This document shows positions 8,890-17,474 of a stretch of 64,000 nt of DNA, piece after piece (within the stretch, counting starts at the first letter, position 1; the number at the start of each line of letters is the position of its first letter). The DNA is from Nitrospira_D sp035465795. Lineage in GTDB: Bacteria > Nitrospirota > Nitrospiria > Nitrospirales > Nitrospiraceae. The DNA lies in the NCBI RefSeq assembly GCF_049546785.1, contig NZ_JBMWAN010000001.1, forward strand, positions 1 through 64,000, written 5' to 3'. The notes below the pieces were generated by a model. The model ran no database searches. It had not been told where the DNA came from and was given only the letters and a program-made list of their open reading frames with translations. A program made the translations under genes and the position numbers.

Positions 8890-9168
8890 AGCTACCGCTC
8901 CCTGTGTGAGAATTCCGATTAATGTACGTTATTACAACAGGTCGCGCTATAACCCCATAGCAGGGTGGTGCGGCTCCTCCGTCGCCACCGCCTCACACCG
9001 CCCCGATATACTCTCTCTTCATACGGTTAGTGATTTCTCTTCCGGTGTATCGCAGCCTCTTAGCGCGGCTGCTTTGGTAGCAGGAAGTCACTTGTCCGTA
9101 TCCCTGTCCGTGTTCTGCCTGTTCTATCCAGCGCTTTGCCGGCGACCGCTCGAAGACGAGATCATCAA
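8890..9168. other. Intergenic stretch, left part of duplicated segment copy 2
   Basis: No gene seen. From about 9045 the sequence resembles 2065-2205. Confidence 0.45.
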
Positions 9169-9665
9169 TCATCTCGATAATTCCCGGTTGTCGCAGATGG
9201 ATGAGCCTGACTGGCTCCCTCTTGCCCGAAAGGCGCTCGCTTGGGGGTCATCCGTCAGGCAATCAGGACAGCAGCCGTAAGCAAAGATGGTGGTTTGCGT
9301 CCTCAGCCCGCGCAACACCATGTCGGGCTTCATCTCCTGCCACAACCCCTCGCCGGCCCCGGTTCCTTCGTCGTCACGGGCTTTCTCGCAGATGCAGCAA
9401 ATGGGCAATATCGGTTTCACCCATGCCTCCATCCGGCGGTTGAATCTCCCCGTCTCCCCACCTAGGCCTCCACGAACGGTCCTGAGTCCGGACCGGAATG
9501 ATTGATGGTCTGTGCGTGATACTTCGTGCCCGTTGCAGGATCTTCACGCATGGGCAGCGTGATCACTCACCATATCATCCTCATGAGGTGCGAGTTCTGC
9601 ACGACAGGGGGAAGCTGGGCTATCGAACTGGCTTGGTTCTGATGTCGTGGTTTGTGCGACAAAAA
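9045..9665 (-). repeat. Duplicated segment, copy 2 (with small Cys-rich gene)
   Basis: Counterpart of 2065-2710, with the same gene order and orientation. Similarity includes non-coding sequence on both sides of the gene and ends close to TGTCGTGGTTTGTGCGACAA near 9643-9662. Confidence 0.65.
9169..9420 (-). CDS. Small Cys-rich protein, paralogue of the gene at 2208-2459
   Basis: 83 residues from a GTG start at 9420. That start aligns with the ATG of the paralogue and has GGAGG at the same distance; an ATG four codons upstream lies inside the ribosome binding site and is less likely. The chain starts KPILPICCICEKARDDEG and contains YGCCPDCLTDDP, so both CxxC pairs are kept, consistent with metal binding. 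ARDDEG is closer to the KKIRDDxGxW tail module of response regulators than the 2208 copy is. The end (NRELSR) is identical in both copies. Conservation of cysteines despite drift at other positions suggests selection on the protein. Confidence 0.6.
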   Translation of the reverse strand: MKPILPICCICEKARDDEGTGAGEGLWQEMKPDMVLRGLRTQTTIFAYGCCPDCLTDDPQASAFRARGSQSGSSICDNRELSR

Positions 9666-9859
9666 GACAGGAGCAGAGGACCGACCAGGGCGCAGGGCTC
9701 GCGTCTGGCTGGGGTGCCTGCAAAGGCAAGAGGAGGATACAAAGGAGGCCTTCTGAATTTCTCGGCCTGCGGGGGGAGCCGGCCTATCGAACCTCTTCAG
9801 TCTGTGTCGTGTGTGGTTCGCCGAACGAAAGCGCCAAGACCGACCCTTGCACCAGATAG

Positions 9860-10030
9860 ACCGCCTCTGAATCGTCCTCCCTTCACGCAGGGATCGAGCT
9901 GGCCGACCCTCAGCTGAAACCCTTCCCTCTCGGCCCCCCGATTGACGAACTCATCAAACAGGCGTTTGATGGAAGCATGGTTCTCGGTCGGAATCGTTGG
10001 GAGCGGAAAGGAGGCACGTATGACCAATGA
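9860..10030 (+). pseudogene. Possible C-terminal gene remnant ending in the next gene
   Basis: After an in-frame TAG at 9857-9859, 56 codons read as ordinary protein (IELADPQLKPFPLGPPIDEL, then AFDGSMVLGRNRWERKGG) to a TGA at 10028 that overlaps the start of the 10020 gene. There is no good start codon, and upstream of the TAG the same frame contains VCVVCGSPNES. It could be a broken gene or a short gene with an unrecognised start. Confidence 0.3.
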
Positions 10031-10319
10031 AGAAAAGGTGAAGGCGATCGGTCCGTGGATTAACCCGGAAGAACGGGTGACCGTGCATTTCCTCGACGAG
10101 TCGGACTTGAATGCGGAAGTGACCGGCTGCAACGCCGAGTTAGTGGACCTCTCAATCGAAACCCGCGTACCGCACTTCAAACAACGCATCTCCGTGGCCC
10201 TGCGCCGTACTGAGGTTTCGGAAGATCTCTCCCATTACACCCGGGATCCTGACCGGCCGCTGAAACACCGCCGATTGATGCTGGTCATCGCTGACAAGCG
10301 GCCGCCTATCGTCTATTGA
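10020..10319 (+). CDS. Conserved-looking hypothetical protein (99 aa)
   Basis: The ATG at 10020 has AGGAGG four bases before it; a longer frame from 9942 has no such site. The protein is soluble and charged, with MTNEEKVKAIGPWI at the start, EERVTVHFLDESDLNAEV in the middle and RLMLVIADKRPPIVY at the end. No family recognised. The strand pattern (several short beta-like stretches) could be a small binding domain, but this is only a guess. The upstream remnant overlaps its start by eleven bases. Confidence 0.65.
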   Translation: MTNEEKVKAIGPWINPEERVTVHFLDESDLNAEVTGCNAELVDLSIETRVPHFKQRISVALRRTEVSEDLSHYTRDPDRPLKHRRLMLVIADKRPPIVY

Positions 10320-10478
10320 TGCGGAAGAGGGCAGGAACATCCGGATCCGCTCCATACAATGCAGCAGGAGGCGTCAGGGTTTGCACGCACCCGATTCCCG
10401 TCGCATGACGGTCTTGCGCTCTTCTCAGTCGCCCTTCTCACGATTTCTGAGGGTAGGTCCCTCTACACTCGGCCTTGC

Positions 10479-11075
10479 CTATCGGGGGAGTGGAATTGTC
10501 AGCAGAATCCCGCCCATCACATCTTGCGGCTTGAAATCCTTCTTCGGGCTGTCAGGGTGCGCATTGTGACACCCCACACACGACTGCGATACCGCTTTAT
10601 CGGCATAGAGTGCTTGGAAGACCGGAGCTCCACCCTCCGTCGTCACGGCTGTGTACGGTTGATCAGAATTCACGAGGATCTCCGTCAAGCCGGCTCGCTC
10701 GAAATCGGTGGATGGCCTATTCTTTTTGTTGATCGGCCAATTGCTGATCAGCCGATACCGCAGCCCACCCCGTTCTGCAGCCATAAGCCGCCCTGTTTCG
10801 ATCAAGAATTGGGCCGGTAGCGGGAGTCGGGCGGTCTCTCTCCAGTTTTCCGAGGCGAAGACGATACCCCGCATCTGCATCCGCTCCACTATGTCCGTGG
10901 TGTAAAACGTTCGGTCTGCCTGGATCACACTATGCACATAACCGGCGACCGTTTCGGCTGGTATACACGTGGACGGCGCTGCCGCCCTACCTGCGGCCGC
11001 GAGAACCCACTGGCCGAACAGGGACGTCGCGATTATTCCAACAGCGAGACCTATCCAAAACCCTTTACCGTTCAT
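10479..11075 (-). CDS. DUF3365 / Tll0287-like haem-domain protein
   Basis: 198 residues with an N-terminal membrane segment (GLAVGIIATSLFGQWVLAAAG) acting as signal or anchor. The middle and end follow the Tll0287-like domain (PF11845, DUF3365): ETGRLMAAERGGLRYRLIS, ending in QSCVGCHNAHPDSPKKDFKP and DVMGGILLTIPL. CVGCH is a single c-type haem site, placed as in this family, where the domain is used as a periplasmic sensor or electron carrier. Here it is free-standing with no kinase or cyclase output domain. GGAGAA lies before the ATG. It faces away from the HNH gene at 11284. Confidence 0.85.
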   Translation of the reverse strand: MNGKGFWIGLAVGIIATSLFGQWVLAAAGRAAAPSTCIPAETVAGYVHSVIQADRTFYTTDIVERMQMRGIVFASENWRETARLPLPAQFLIETGRLMAAERGGLRYRLISNWPINKKNRPSTDFERAGLTEILVNSDQPYTAVTTEGGAPVFQALYADKAVSQSCVGCHNAHPDSPKKDFKPQDVMGGILLTIPLPR

Positions 11076-11283
11076 GATGGGTTCTCCTTTCCCCTTTCAC
11101 TGGTCATTTCCGTCACTCCCCCCTCAAAACCATACGCTGAAGAACTTGATAAATCGAGAGGAGCGGTGAGGGCTTTGAACGATGAGCGCCGCCGGAAACC
11201 ATTCCGCGGCGTGGAACGGGATTTCGTGTCAGACTTGTTGTAGAATCAGTCAGTAAGAAGTCGCCCTCTTCACGGAGGCTCGC

Positions 11284-11622
11284 ATGGCACGGAGCAACCA
11301 GCCTCAGCGGGGACAGACGTATCGTGAGCGCGCGCTCAGAATACTGCCATGGATTTGCGCGCACTGTGGACGGGAATTTGACGGCAGGAAGCTGAGCCAG
11401 CTCACAGTCCATCACAAGGACCACAACCACCACAACAATCCGCCCGACGGGAGCAACTGGGAGTTGCTCTGTCTCTACTGTCATGACAATGAGCACCAGC
11501 GGTATCTGCTGGCTGACGCCTCTGGTGACGCGCCACCGAGCCGCGAGCATGATCCACCTTCGACCTTCACGCCCTTCGCCCACCTCGCGGACTTGCTCAA
11601 GCGCAAACAGGCAGCCTCATGA
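11284..11622 (+). CDS. yajD: HNH nuclease of the YajD type
   Basis: 112 residues; GGAGG precedes the ATG at 11284. The chain has a CxxC pair (CAHCG) and LTVHHKDHNHHNNPPDGSNW followed by LLCLYCHDNEH: the zinc-binding CxxC pairs and the HH...N...H of an HNH endonuclease. Length and layout match the YajD family, single-domain HNH proteins of unknown biological role. The C-terminal 30 residues (Pro/Ser-rich then AHLADLLKRKQ) are variable in such proteins. No methylase or restriction partner is nearby, although a NERD-type remnant follows 110 bases downstream. Confidence 0.85.
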   Translation: MARSNQPQRGQTYRERALRILPWICAHCGREFDGRKLSQLTVHHKDHNHHNNPPDGSNWELLCLYCHDNEHQRYLLADASGDAPPSREHDPPSTFTPFAHLADLLKRKQAAS

Positions 11623-11639
11623 AACAGCGCCAGGCGCCT

Positions 11640-11700
11640 TCGCGGCGCGCGGCGGTGCGGCAGCCCACTCGTCATTCGTGACGCGTCATTCGCCGTTCAC
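11640..11700. repeat. Dispersed short repeat with TGACGCGTCATTCGC, copy 1
   Basis: TGACGCGTCATTCGC at 11679-11693 recurs exactly at 24057-24071. Both are preceded within about 45 bases by TCGCGGCGCG, so the shared element is roughly 60 bases. A partial match (GGCGGCGCGTGGC) is also seen near 13549. Confidence 0.45.
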
Positions 11701-11732
11701 CTCCAAGGCCCCGGCATAATACCCAACCTCGC

Positions 11733-12080
11733 AATCCCAAAATCATCTACGACGGCGAGAACCTTTCGGAAGAGGACGGCAGGGGCATGAATGAACATCC
11801 GGCTCAAGCGCGCGCGCAAGCCAACTGGCTCCCAGATCTCCTAAATCTTGGCCGGACAACGAGATATACCGTTCAACCCGTTGTGCTCTTTCCCGGATGG
11901 TGGATAGAGAGTCTGGCGTCGAAACAAAAGCGAGATGTGCGGGTTCACAATGACAAGACACTTCTACACGTTCTAGACTATGAACCTGCAACCCTCCCTC
12001 CTGATGCCGTGGATGCTGCTGCCAACCGGATAGTGCAACGTAGCCAGCTTGCAGGAACCCCGCACGGAGCCGTTGCTTGA
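11733..12080 (+). pseudogene. Truncated NERD-domain (nuclease-related) protein remnant
   Basis: The frame reads NPKIIYDGENLSEEDG, then AQARAQANWLPDLL and YTVQPVVLFPGWWIE, and ends at 12080. These are the last third of NERD-type nuclease-related proteins (PF08378 context: YDGxxL then QAxAQAxWLxxLL then a PVVxFPGWxV strand). The N-terminal two thirds, with the catalytic core, are missing; upstream sequence turns into the dispersed repeat at 11640-11700, suggesting a deletion or insertion at that point. A short product from the ATG at 11787 could be made, but it lacks the nuclease core. Confidence 0.6.
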
Positions 12081-12311
12081 TCTTCCAGCTCTTCTGAACC
12101 GGTGGAACAACACTAGGACTCTGAACTATTTAGCGACGCGTGCCTTCCCTCGCCTCCCCTTCCATCCGTATCATGTTGATCGAACACAACCTTCGCCGTT
12201 CAATACACGGGGGTGCTATGCTCAGGGCGCCTCATACCAAGTAGAATAACCCGCTTTCTTTGCCTGCGTCGCCTCTTAGGTTGCACAGCGGCCTCAGAAA
12301 GGGTCTGCACG

Positions 12312-13511
12312 ATGATGCGTGTGCCACAAGTGGACCGCTCCCTGCGCGACATTCCCTCGGGAATCTGGGTGTTAGGGTTTGTCAGCTTGCTGATGGATAT
12401 CTCGTCTGAAATGATCCATAGCCTGCTCCCCTTGTTCATGGTCACGATCCTGGGAGCCAGCACGATGGCGGTCGGCCTGGTTGAAGGCCTCGCCGAGTCG
12501 CTGGCGCTGGTCGTCAAAGTCTTTTCAGGCACGCTGAGTGACTACCTGGGCAAACGGAAGGGGCTCGCCTTGTTTGGCTATGCCTTGGGTGCCTTCACCA
12601 AGCCTCTCTTTGCCGTCGCCTCCGGCATTGACCTCGTCTTGAGCGCTCGTCTGCTGGATCGACTGGGAAAAGGAGTGCGGGGCGCACCACGAGATGCCTT
12701 GGTTGCGGATCTTGCCCCGCCGCAGCTCCGTGGTGCCGCCTTCGGCTTACGCCAGTCTCTCGATACGGTTGGAGCGTTCCTTGGCCCCTTGCTCGCGGTC
12801 GGATTGATGTGGATTTGGGCCAATGATTTTCGGGCCGTGTTTTGGGTGGCGGTCTTGCCTGGACTGATGGCCGTGGCGCTCTTGCTATTCGGTATCCATG
12901 AGCCCGAACATCGGCAGACATCCAACAACACGAATCCCATCCGGTGGGACAATCTGACCCGTTTAGGGTCAGCCTATTGGTGGGTAGTGGGGATCGGAGC
13001 CATTTTCACACTGGCCCGGTTCAGCGAAGCTTTTTTGGTTCTCCGCGCTCAGCGTGGGGGAATTCCCATCGTTCTGGTCCCCCTCGTCATGGTCGCGATG
13101 AATCTGATCTATGCCCTCTCGGCCTATCCGTTCGGCAAGCTTTCCGACCGGATGAGTCACATGAGGTTGCTCTCGCTTGGCCTTCTGGTTCTGATTGCGG
13201 CCGACATGGTCTTGGCGGTGAACGATCACTGGGGCGTGGTCGTATTGGGCGTCGGGTTGTGGGGGCTTCATATAGGCATGACGCAAGGTTTGCTCGCCAC
13301 CATGGTCGCCGACACGGCACCTGCCGATCTGCGCGGAACGGCCTATGGCTTCTTCAACCTCGCTAGCGGCCTGGCGATGCTCATTGCCAGCGTGCTCGCA
13401 GGATTCCTGTGGGATCAGCTTGGCCCATCATTTACATTCTACGCAGGGGCCGTATTTTGCGGGATCGCTGTCATGGGACTCACCCTTTACCAAGTACAGA
13501 ACAAGGAATGA
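12312..13511 (+). CDS. MFS transporter
   Basis: About 399 residues from the ATG at 12312 (or 12315). The protein begins with a short cytosolic part and then FVSLLMDISSEMIHSLLPLF, a common opening for MFS proteins of the YfcJ/bacterial drug-transporter sort. The loop DYLGKRKG between helices 2 and 3 matches the MFS signature, and GKLSDRMSH repeats it between helices 8 and 9, giving the usual 12-helix duplicated fold. GKGVRGAPRDAL is also typical of this subfamily. The substrate cannot be told from sequence. It is a single gene followed by a convergent DUF2630 gene. Confidence 0.88.
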   Translation: MMRVPQVDRSLRDIPSGIWVLGFVSLLMDISSEMIHSLLPLFMVTILGASTMAVGLVEGLAESLALVVKVFSGTLSDYLGKRKGLALFGYALGAFTKPLFAVASGIDLVLSARLLDRLGKGVRGAPRDALVADLAPPQLRGAAFGLRQSLDTVGAFLGPLLAVGLMWIWANDFRAVFWVAVLPGLMAVALLLFGIHEPEHRQTSNNTNPIRWDNLTRLGSAYWWVVGIGAIFTLARFSEAFLVLRAQRGGIPIVLVPLVMVAMNLIYALSAYPFGKLSDRMSHMRLLSLGLLVLIAADMVLAVNDHWGVVVLGVGLWGLHIGMTQGLLATMVADTAPADLRGTAYGFFNLASGLAMLIASVLAGFLWDQLGPSFTFYAGAVFCGIAVMGLTLYQVQNKE

Positions 13512-13592
13512 GCATCGGACAAGAGAACAACGGTGCCGGGATCCTTCGGGCGGCGCGTGGCGGTTCAGCACCTTCCTCTCTCACCTGAATCC

Positions 13593-13838
13593 CTACTGCT
13601 CATAGTTCTCGACGACCTGGGGCGGGCGCACTTCCGCTTCATCCGGATCAAGACCGACGTCGCGAAGTGCACGTCGCTGGCGCAAGAGGTCCCAGCACTG
13701 ATCCAGTTCGACCTGGACTTGCGCGAGCCGCTTACGGTCGGCTTTGTGGAGAAGTCCTGTCCCGTGTAATCGGTGTTCCTCTGCGACCAGGCGCTGAATG
13801 TAGTTGAGGACCGGCTGATCTTCGTTAGGATTCTCCAC
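13593..13838 (-). CDS. DUF2630 family protein
   Basis: 81 residues from a GTG start at 13838 with GAGGAGG upstream. The sequence follows the DUF2630 pattern closely: IQRLVAEEHRLHG, then LAQVQVELDQCWDLLRQRRA and GLDPDEAEVRPPQVVENY. The family is small, helical and common in actinobacteria and other soil or environmental bacteria; no function is known. It is predicted to be a cytosolic helical hairpin. The neighbours are unrelated. Confidence 0.9.
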   Translation of the reverse strand: MENPNEDQPVLNYIQRLVAEEHRLHGTGLLHKADRKRLAQVQVELDQCWDLLRQRRALRDVGLDPDEAEVRPPQVVENYEQ

Positions 13839-14227
13839 GGGAGCCTCCTCAGGCGAGGATGTGATGGGAGCGGTCAGGCTTTGATGCTACGCCCACCGGG
13901 AACCCCGGTCAACCGACGCTCTGGCCATCATGATGCCTCCGGCTGCGGTTGCCAGTAGAGAGCACATACGCCCGGAACCATTTACCGTCGTAGGGCCATC
14001 CGGATGTCTTTCTCACGAGGCGATCGTCAGATCCCGCTCTTCCGCTTTCTCCCCATATGCGATACGCCATCAGCTCCCAGCTTCCCCCCCCCTCGCCGCC
14101 GGAGTAATGGAATCGCCTCTGACTTTGCAGTACACTGGCCCCTTAAAGGTTTCAGCTTTCCGGGCTTCGCTTGCTCCGCTGCGCGGATCCACCCGCTGCA
14201 GGCTTAGTAAGGCTCCTAGAGGACACG
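13839..14227. other. Intergenic stretch with promoter-like block B, no gene seen
   Basis: A Pro/Ser-rich short frame without family likeness. GCCATCAGCTCCCAGC at 14068 resembles GCCATCAGCTATCGGC at 18083, both about 35-45 bases before a promoter-like block. Confidence 0.4.
14109..14136 (+). promoter_or_regulatory. Promoter-like block B
   Basis: Matches block A at equal spacing: CGCCTCTGAC in the spacer position and TTTGCAGTACACT at the end. It lies 91 bases before the FRG gene start. Confidence 0.5.
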
Positions 14228-14983
14228 ATGGCAAAACCCTACTTTCCCAAGGTTGACCATGAGGACGGAGTGTCGGAGACGTACCTGAAATCATGGGATC
14301 AGTTTCACGACGTCGTCGGAACTCTTCTTAACCACCCGGAGTACATATTCCGGGGGCAGCAAGATGCCCAATGGCAGGTCGAGCCAAGCCTTACACGTTT
14401 GCTCGGGACGAAATCGAGAACGAAAACGGTTGGAAAAGAGTATCTGTCGCGGTTTCGGCTATCGCTGCGGGGGCGTCTGGATGATCATCTCCTCTCCACG
14501 TTAAACGATAACGAACTTCTGGCCATCGGTCAGCACAATGGTCTTGCCACACCGCTCCTAGATTGGACGACCTCACCCTACGTCGCACTCTTCTTCACGT
14601 ATGAGCATCCGGATCATCCCAAGCAGAGCGCCTACCGCGCGGTCTATGCGCTGCACGAATCATTTGTTTCGGCTGAATCGCGGTCGATGAAGTCGGGGAA
14701 GATCGAGTTCATCAGACCCTCAAGCGGATTCAATCAGCGCCTCGTTCATCAAAACGGCCTTTTCACGAAAAGTCCACCGTTCACGGACATTCAGTGGTGG
14801 GTCGAACGTCAGTTCGAGAACGTAGACGAGGCGATTTTCATCAAGATCCATGTACCCAACTCTGATCGGGTGCATTGCCTGAAGGCACTGAACCGAATGA
14901 ACATCAATAGCGCCAGCCTTTTCCCGGACATCAATGGCTCGTCCCGGTTCTGCAATATGGCGATGGAAATTCCCCAATACTGA
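14228..14983 (+). CDS. FRG-domain protein
   Basis: 251 residues from the ATG at 14228; an upstream in-frame start at 14171 lies in promoter-proximal sequence without a ribosome site. The FRG domain (PF08867) is plain: YIFRGQQDAQWQVEPSLTRL at about residues 37-56, and QHNGLATPLLDWTTSPYVAL near residue 107, followed by FFTYE. The family is named for its F/Y-R-G motif. It is frequent in defence islands and mobile regions, but its activity is not settled. The rest of the protein (SGFNQRLVHQNGLFT and MNINSASLFPDINGSS) is also typical of stand-alone FRG proteins. No toxin-antitoxin partner, nuclease or restriction gene adjoins it, so a defence role is only a possibility. Confidence 0.88.
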   Translation: MAKPYFPKVDHEDGVSETYLKSWDQFHDVVGTLLNHPEYIFRGQQDAQWQVEPSLTRLLGTKSRTKTVGKEYLSRFRLSLRGRLDDHLLSTLNDNELLAIGQHNGLATPLLDWTTSPYVALFFTYEHPDHPKQSAYRAVYALHESFVSAESRSMKSGKIEFIRPSSGFNQRLVHQNGLFTKSPPFTDIQWWVERQFENVDEAIFIKIHVPNSDRVHCLKALNRMNINSASLFPDINGSSRFCNMAMEIPQY

Positions 14984-15091
14984 TCCTGAAAGACAAAGAG
15001 GACCGGCAAAGGGAGCGGAGAATGTTCCAACCGGACACTTCATAGTCCGCACCCTTCCGCCTCCCTGTCTCTCCCCGCTCGTCCGAACCGC

Positions 15092-15244
15092 TCAACATTC
15101 ATCACTGAATATCCGACACAATCCCCCGACAACCCGCTCCCCCATCGCCTCCGGGGCCTGAGTTTGTAGACGCTTCAGTTCGGTCAGATTGTCATATCGT
15201 ACCGCCGGTCCCAGCAGGACGGTCGGTCCCTGAATCTGAATCGG
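15092..15244 (-). other. In-frame open stretch after the stop codon of the methyltransferase gene
   Basis: Directly after the TGA of the 15245-16066 gene, the same frame stays open for 50 codons (PIQIQGPTVLLGPAVRYDNL, then ELKRLQTQAPEAMGERVVGG) to a TGA at 15092. Composition is protein-like. There is no start codon of its own. It could be an old C-terminal extension cut off by a stop, or chance. Confidence 0.3.
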
Positions 15245-16066
15245 TCACGCTCGCAGGCCAATCACTTCCAGATATTCGGCTTGGACTGTCGTACAATCCG
15301 TTCCCGCTCGATTGTGAGAAGACCAGAGCGCTTCGAGTTCCCGGCGAAGACGTTCCTGACCATCGACATCAATGGACGCGAACGCCTGATTGGTCGGTCC
15401 GTAGTAGAGACGGAAGAGCTCCACGACCTCCGAGGGAGGAAAGGGATAACTGAACGTATAGTGCCGCCTGACCAGGTAAAGATCGGAGAGCCCCCGGCCG
15501 AGCCTTTCACGGACCGTAGTTTCGTCCCCCCACAGAACCGGCGAGGGCATCCCGGACGGCGCAATGAATTTCGAGACGGTCTTAAACATCTGTCCGATGA
15601 AGCCCTGTGGCGTCCAATTTCCCATGGCAATGGTTCCCCCGGGCACGCACACTCGCAGCAGTTCCTTGGCCACAAGGTCCGGCCGTGGTGCGAACATCGC
15701 TCCGATCAAACTCACCACCGTATCGAAGCTCGCATCTTCAAAGGGGAGCGCCTCGGCGTCGGCTTCTTCGAAGCGCGCCTGTACCCCTTCCGCCTGTGCG
15801 CGCGCCCGTGCCCGCTCCAACCAATTGCTCGCAATGTCCACGCCGGTCACCTCCAGACCATCCTTCGCGGCCATCAACGCCAGCTGGCCGGAGCCACAGC
15901 CCACGTCCAGCAACCGGCATCCCGGAGCGACCTGGAGGCGCTCATAGAACTCTCGCGCGCCGCCTTCCATGTATCGCGAAAAGCGATCGTAGTCGCCGGC
16001 CATCCAGATCTTTTTCAGACGGGTTTTCAAACTCTCCACTTCCGGTGAGAGGCCGATAATAGACAT
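15245..16066 (-). CDS. Class I SAM-dependent methyltransferase (UbiE-like)
   Basis: 273 residues; AAGGAGGAG precedes the ATG. The SAM-binding motif I is LLDVGCGSGQLAL near residue 53, with motif II acidic residue in VTGVDIA and later post-motifs ALPFEDASFDTVVSL and VCVPGGTIAMGNW. The fold is the ordinary class I Rossmann methyltransferase (PF08241/PF13649). The N-terminal helix (IWMAGDYDRFSRYMEGGA) is shared with a group of methyltransferases of unknown substrate found next to AraC-type regulators. It is divergent from the AraC gene at 16269, with about 200 bases between, so co-regulation is possible. Confidence 0.88.
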   Translation of the reverse strand: MSIIGLSPEVESLKTRLKKIWMAGDYDRFSRYMEGGAREFYERLQVAPGCRLLDVGCGSGQLALMAAKDGLEVTGVDIASNWLERARARAQAEGVQARFEEADAEALPFEDASFDTVVSLIGAMFAPRPDLVAKELLRVCVPGGTIAMGNWTPQGFIGQMFKTVSKFIAPSGMPSPVLWGDETTVRERLGRGLSDLYLVRRHYTFSYPFPPSEVVELFRLYYGPTNQAFASIDVDGQERLRRELEALWSSHNRAGTDCTTVQAEYLEVIGLRA

Positions 16067-16268
16067 GGGTCTCCTCCTTTGTGTGTTCCCGGATTACAGT
16101 ACGATTCAGCACGCCGCTGAACCACATGGCGCACTGTAGTACGACACGGCGAAAATGCCCTTATCCGGGAGTCTGGTTCTCTTAGCCGGAGCGTGCTAGG
16201 CTGCGCTTCTCTTGATCAGGCGTCCGGCTTCTTTTGCCGGCACGCGGTCTCTGCAGCGAGTGACCCGC

Positions 16269-17261
16269 ATGGATGTCCTGTCCGAAGTCCTCAAGGCCGT
16301 CACGCTCGACGGTGCCGTGTTCTACAACGGCGAGTTCTCTGCGCCCTGGTGTGCGCGCGAACCAGACTCACGCACGATGGCTTCGTGCCTATCAGTCGAC
16401 TCCAAGCACGTGATTATTTTCCACCTCATCACCGAGGGATGCGGCTACGCCCGGGTGGAGGGAATCGACCGGCCGGTTCCGCTCAATGCCGGGGACATCG
16501 TGGTCTTTCCCCGCGGCGATTCGCACATCATGGGAAACGGGTCGCCGGTTACCCCCATGGAAGGCGCCAGTGAATTGAAACGTGTGCTCTCGGAGGGACT
16601 CACGGTCTCGCGCCATGGCGGCGGGGGCGCGCTCACCAGAATCATTTGTGGCTATATGACCTGCGACCCGCACCTCAGCCAGGTCTTCCTCGGGGGATTG
16701 CCCCCCATTCTCAAGGTCAACATCCGCAACGACGAATCCGGCCAATGGCTGGAACAGTCCATCCGTCATTCGGTCGATCGTGCGGATGCCTGCAGGCCCG
16801 GGGCTGAAGCCGTGCGCGCCAAGTTATCGGAAGTCCTGTTTATTGAAACGCTGCGACGCTACATCGGCCTGCTCCCGCCGAAGCATACTGGATGGCTGGC
16901 CGGTGTCCGCGATCCGGAAGTCGGGCAAGCCTTGGCCCTGCTGCATCGGAAGCCGGCCGATCCCTGGACGATTGCCGCGATTGCGAACGAAGTCGGCATT
17001 TCGCGCTCCGTCCTGGCTGAACGGTTTCGCCACTACCTCTCGGAGACTCCTATCGCCTACCTCACCCGCTGGCGGCTTCACCTCGGCGCGCAACGGCTCA
17101 CCACCACGAACAAGAGCGTGGCGGAGATCGCCGCCGACGTCGGCTATGAATCGGAGCCATCCTTCAACCGAGCCTTCAAGCGGGAGTTCGGCTTCCCCCC
17201 GGCCCGATTCCGCAGTCAATCGAAAGCCGCCCGCGGCAAGGACAAACCGGGGACTTTCTGA
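16269..17261 (+). CDS. AraC-family transcriptional regulator with cupin domain
   Basis: 330 residues from the ATG at 16269. The N-terminal half is an AraC-type cupin (PF12852): HVIIFHLITEGCGYARVEG, GDIVVFPRGDSHIM, then HLSQVFLGGLPPILKVN. The C-terminal half has the paired helix-turn-helix of the family: WTIAAIANEVGISRSVLAER, then SVAEIAADVGYESEPSFNRA followed by FKREFGFPPARFR. The protein should bind a small ligand in the cupin and regulate nearby genes, most simply the divergent methyltransferase gene. No ligand can be inferred. Confidence 0.92.
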   Translation: MDVLSEVLKAVTLDGAVFYNGEFSAPWCAREPDSRTMASCLSVDSKHVIIFHLITEGCGYARVEGIDRPVPLNAGDIVVFPRGDSHIMGNGSPVTPMEGASELKRVLSEGLTVSRHGGGGALTRIICGYMTCDPHLSQVFLGGLPPILKVNIRNDESGQWLEQSIRHSVDRADACRPGAEAVRAKLSEVLFIETLRRYIGLLPPKHTGWLAGVRDPEVGQALALLHRKPADPWTIAAIANEVGISRSVLAERFRHYLSETPIAYLTRWRLHLGAQRLTTTNKSVAEIAADVGYESEPSFNRAFKREFGFPPARFRSQSKAARGKDKPGTF

Positions 17262-17396
17262 GTTTTTGATGATGCGATGGTTCCCGGACGATTGTTCGCG
17301 GGACGGGGCGGTCACAAATTCGTGAAGCGTCGCTCGTGCCAGTGCTCACCCACACTCACGAGATGCGGATTTAGCCCCCCATCCCCCTGGCGTAAT

Positions 17397-17423
17397 GAAT
17401 ACGACGCCGCCTTACAGTAGACG
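17397..17423 (+). promoter_or_regulatory. Promoter-like block C
   Basis: Same layout as block A but one base shorter: GAATACGACGCCGC then CTTACAGTAGACG. It is 51 bases before the start codon of the DUF4188 gene, and GTAATGAAT immediately upstream is shared with block A. Confidence 0.4.
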
Positions 17424-17474
17424 CTTTCTCAACGGACTGATCCATTTGACAGCCGCCGCCGGAGGGCATGAAAC

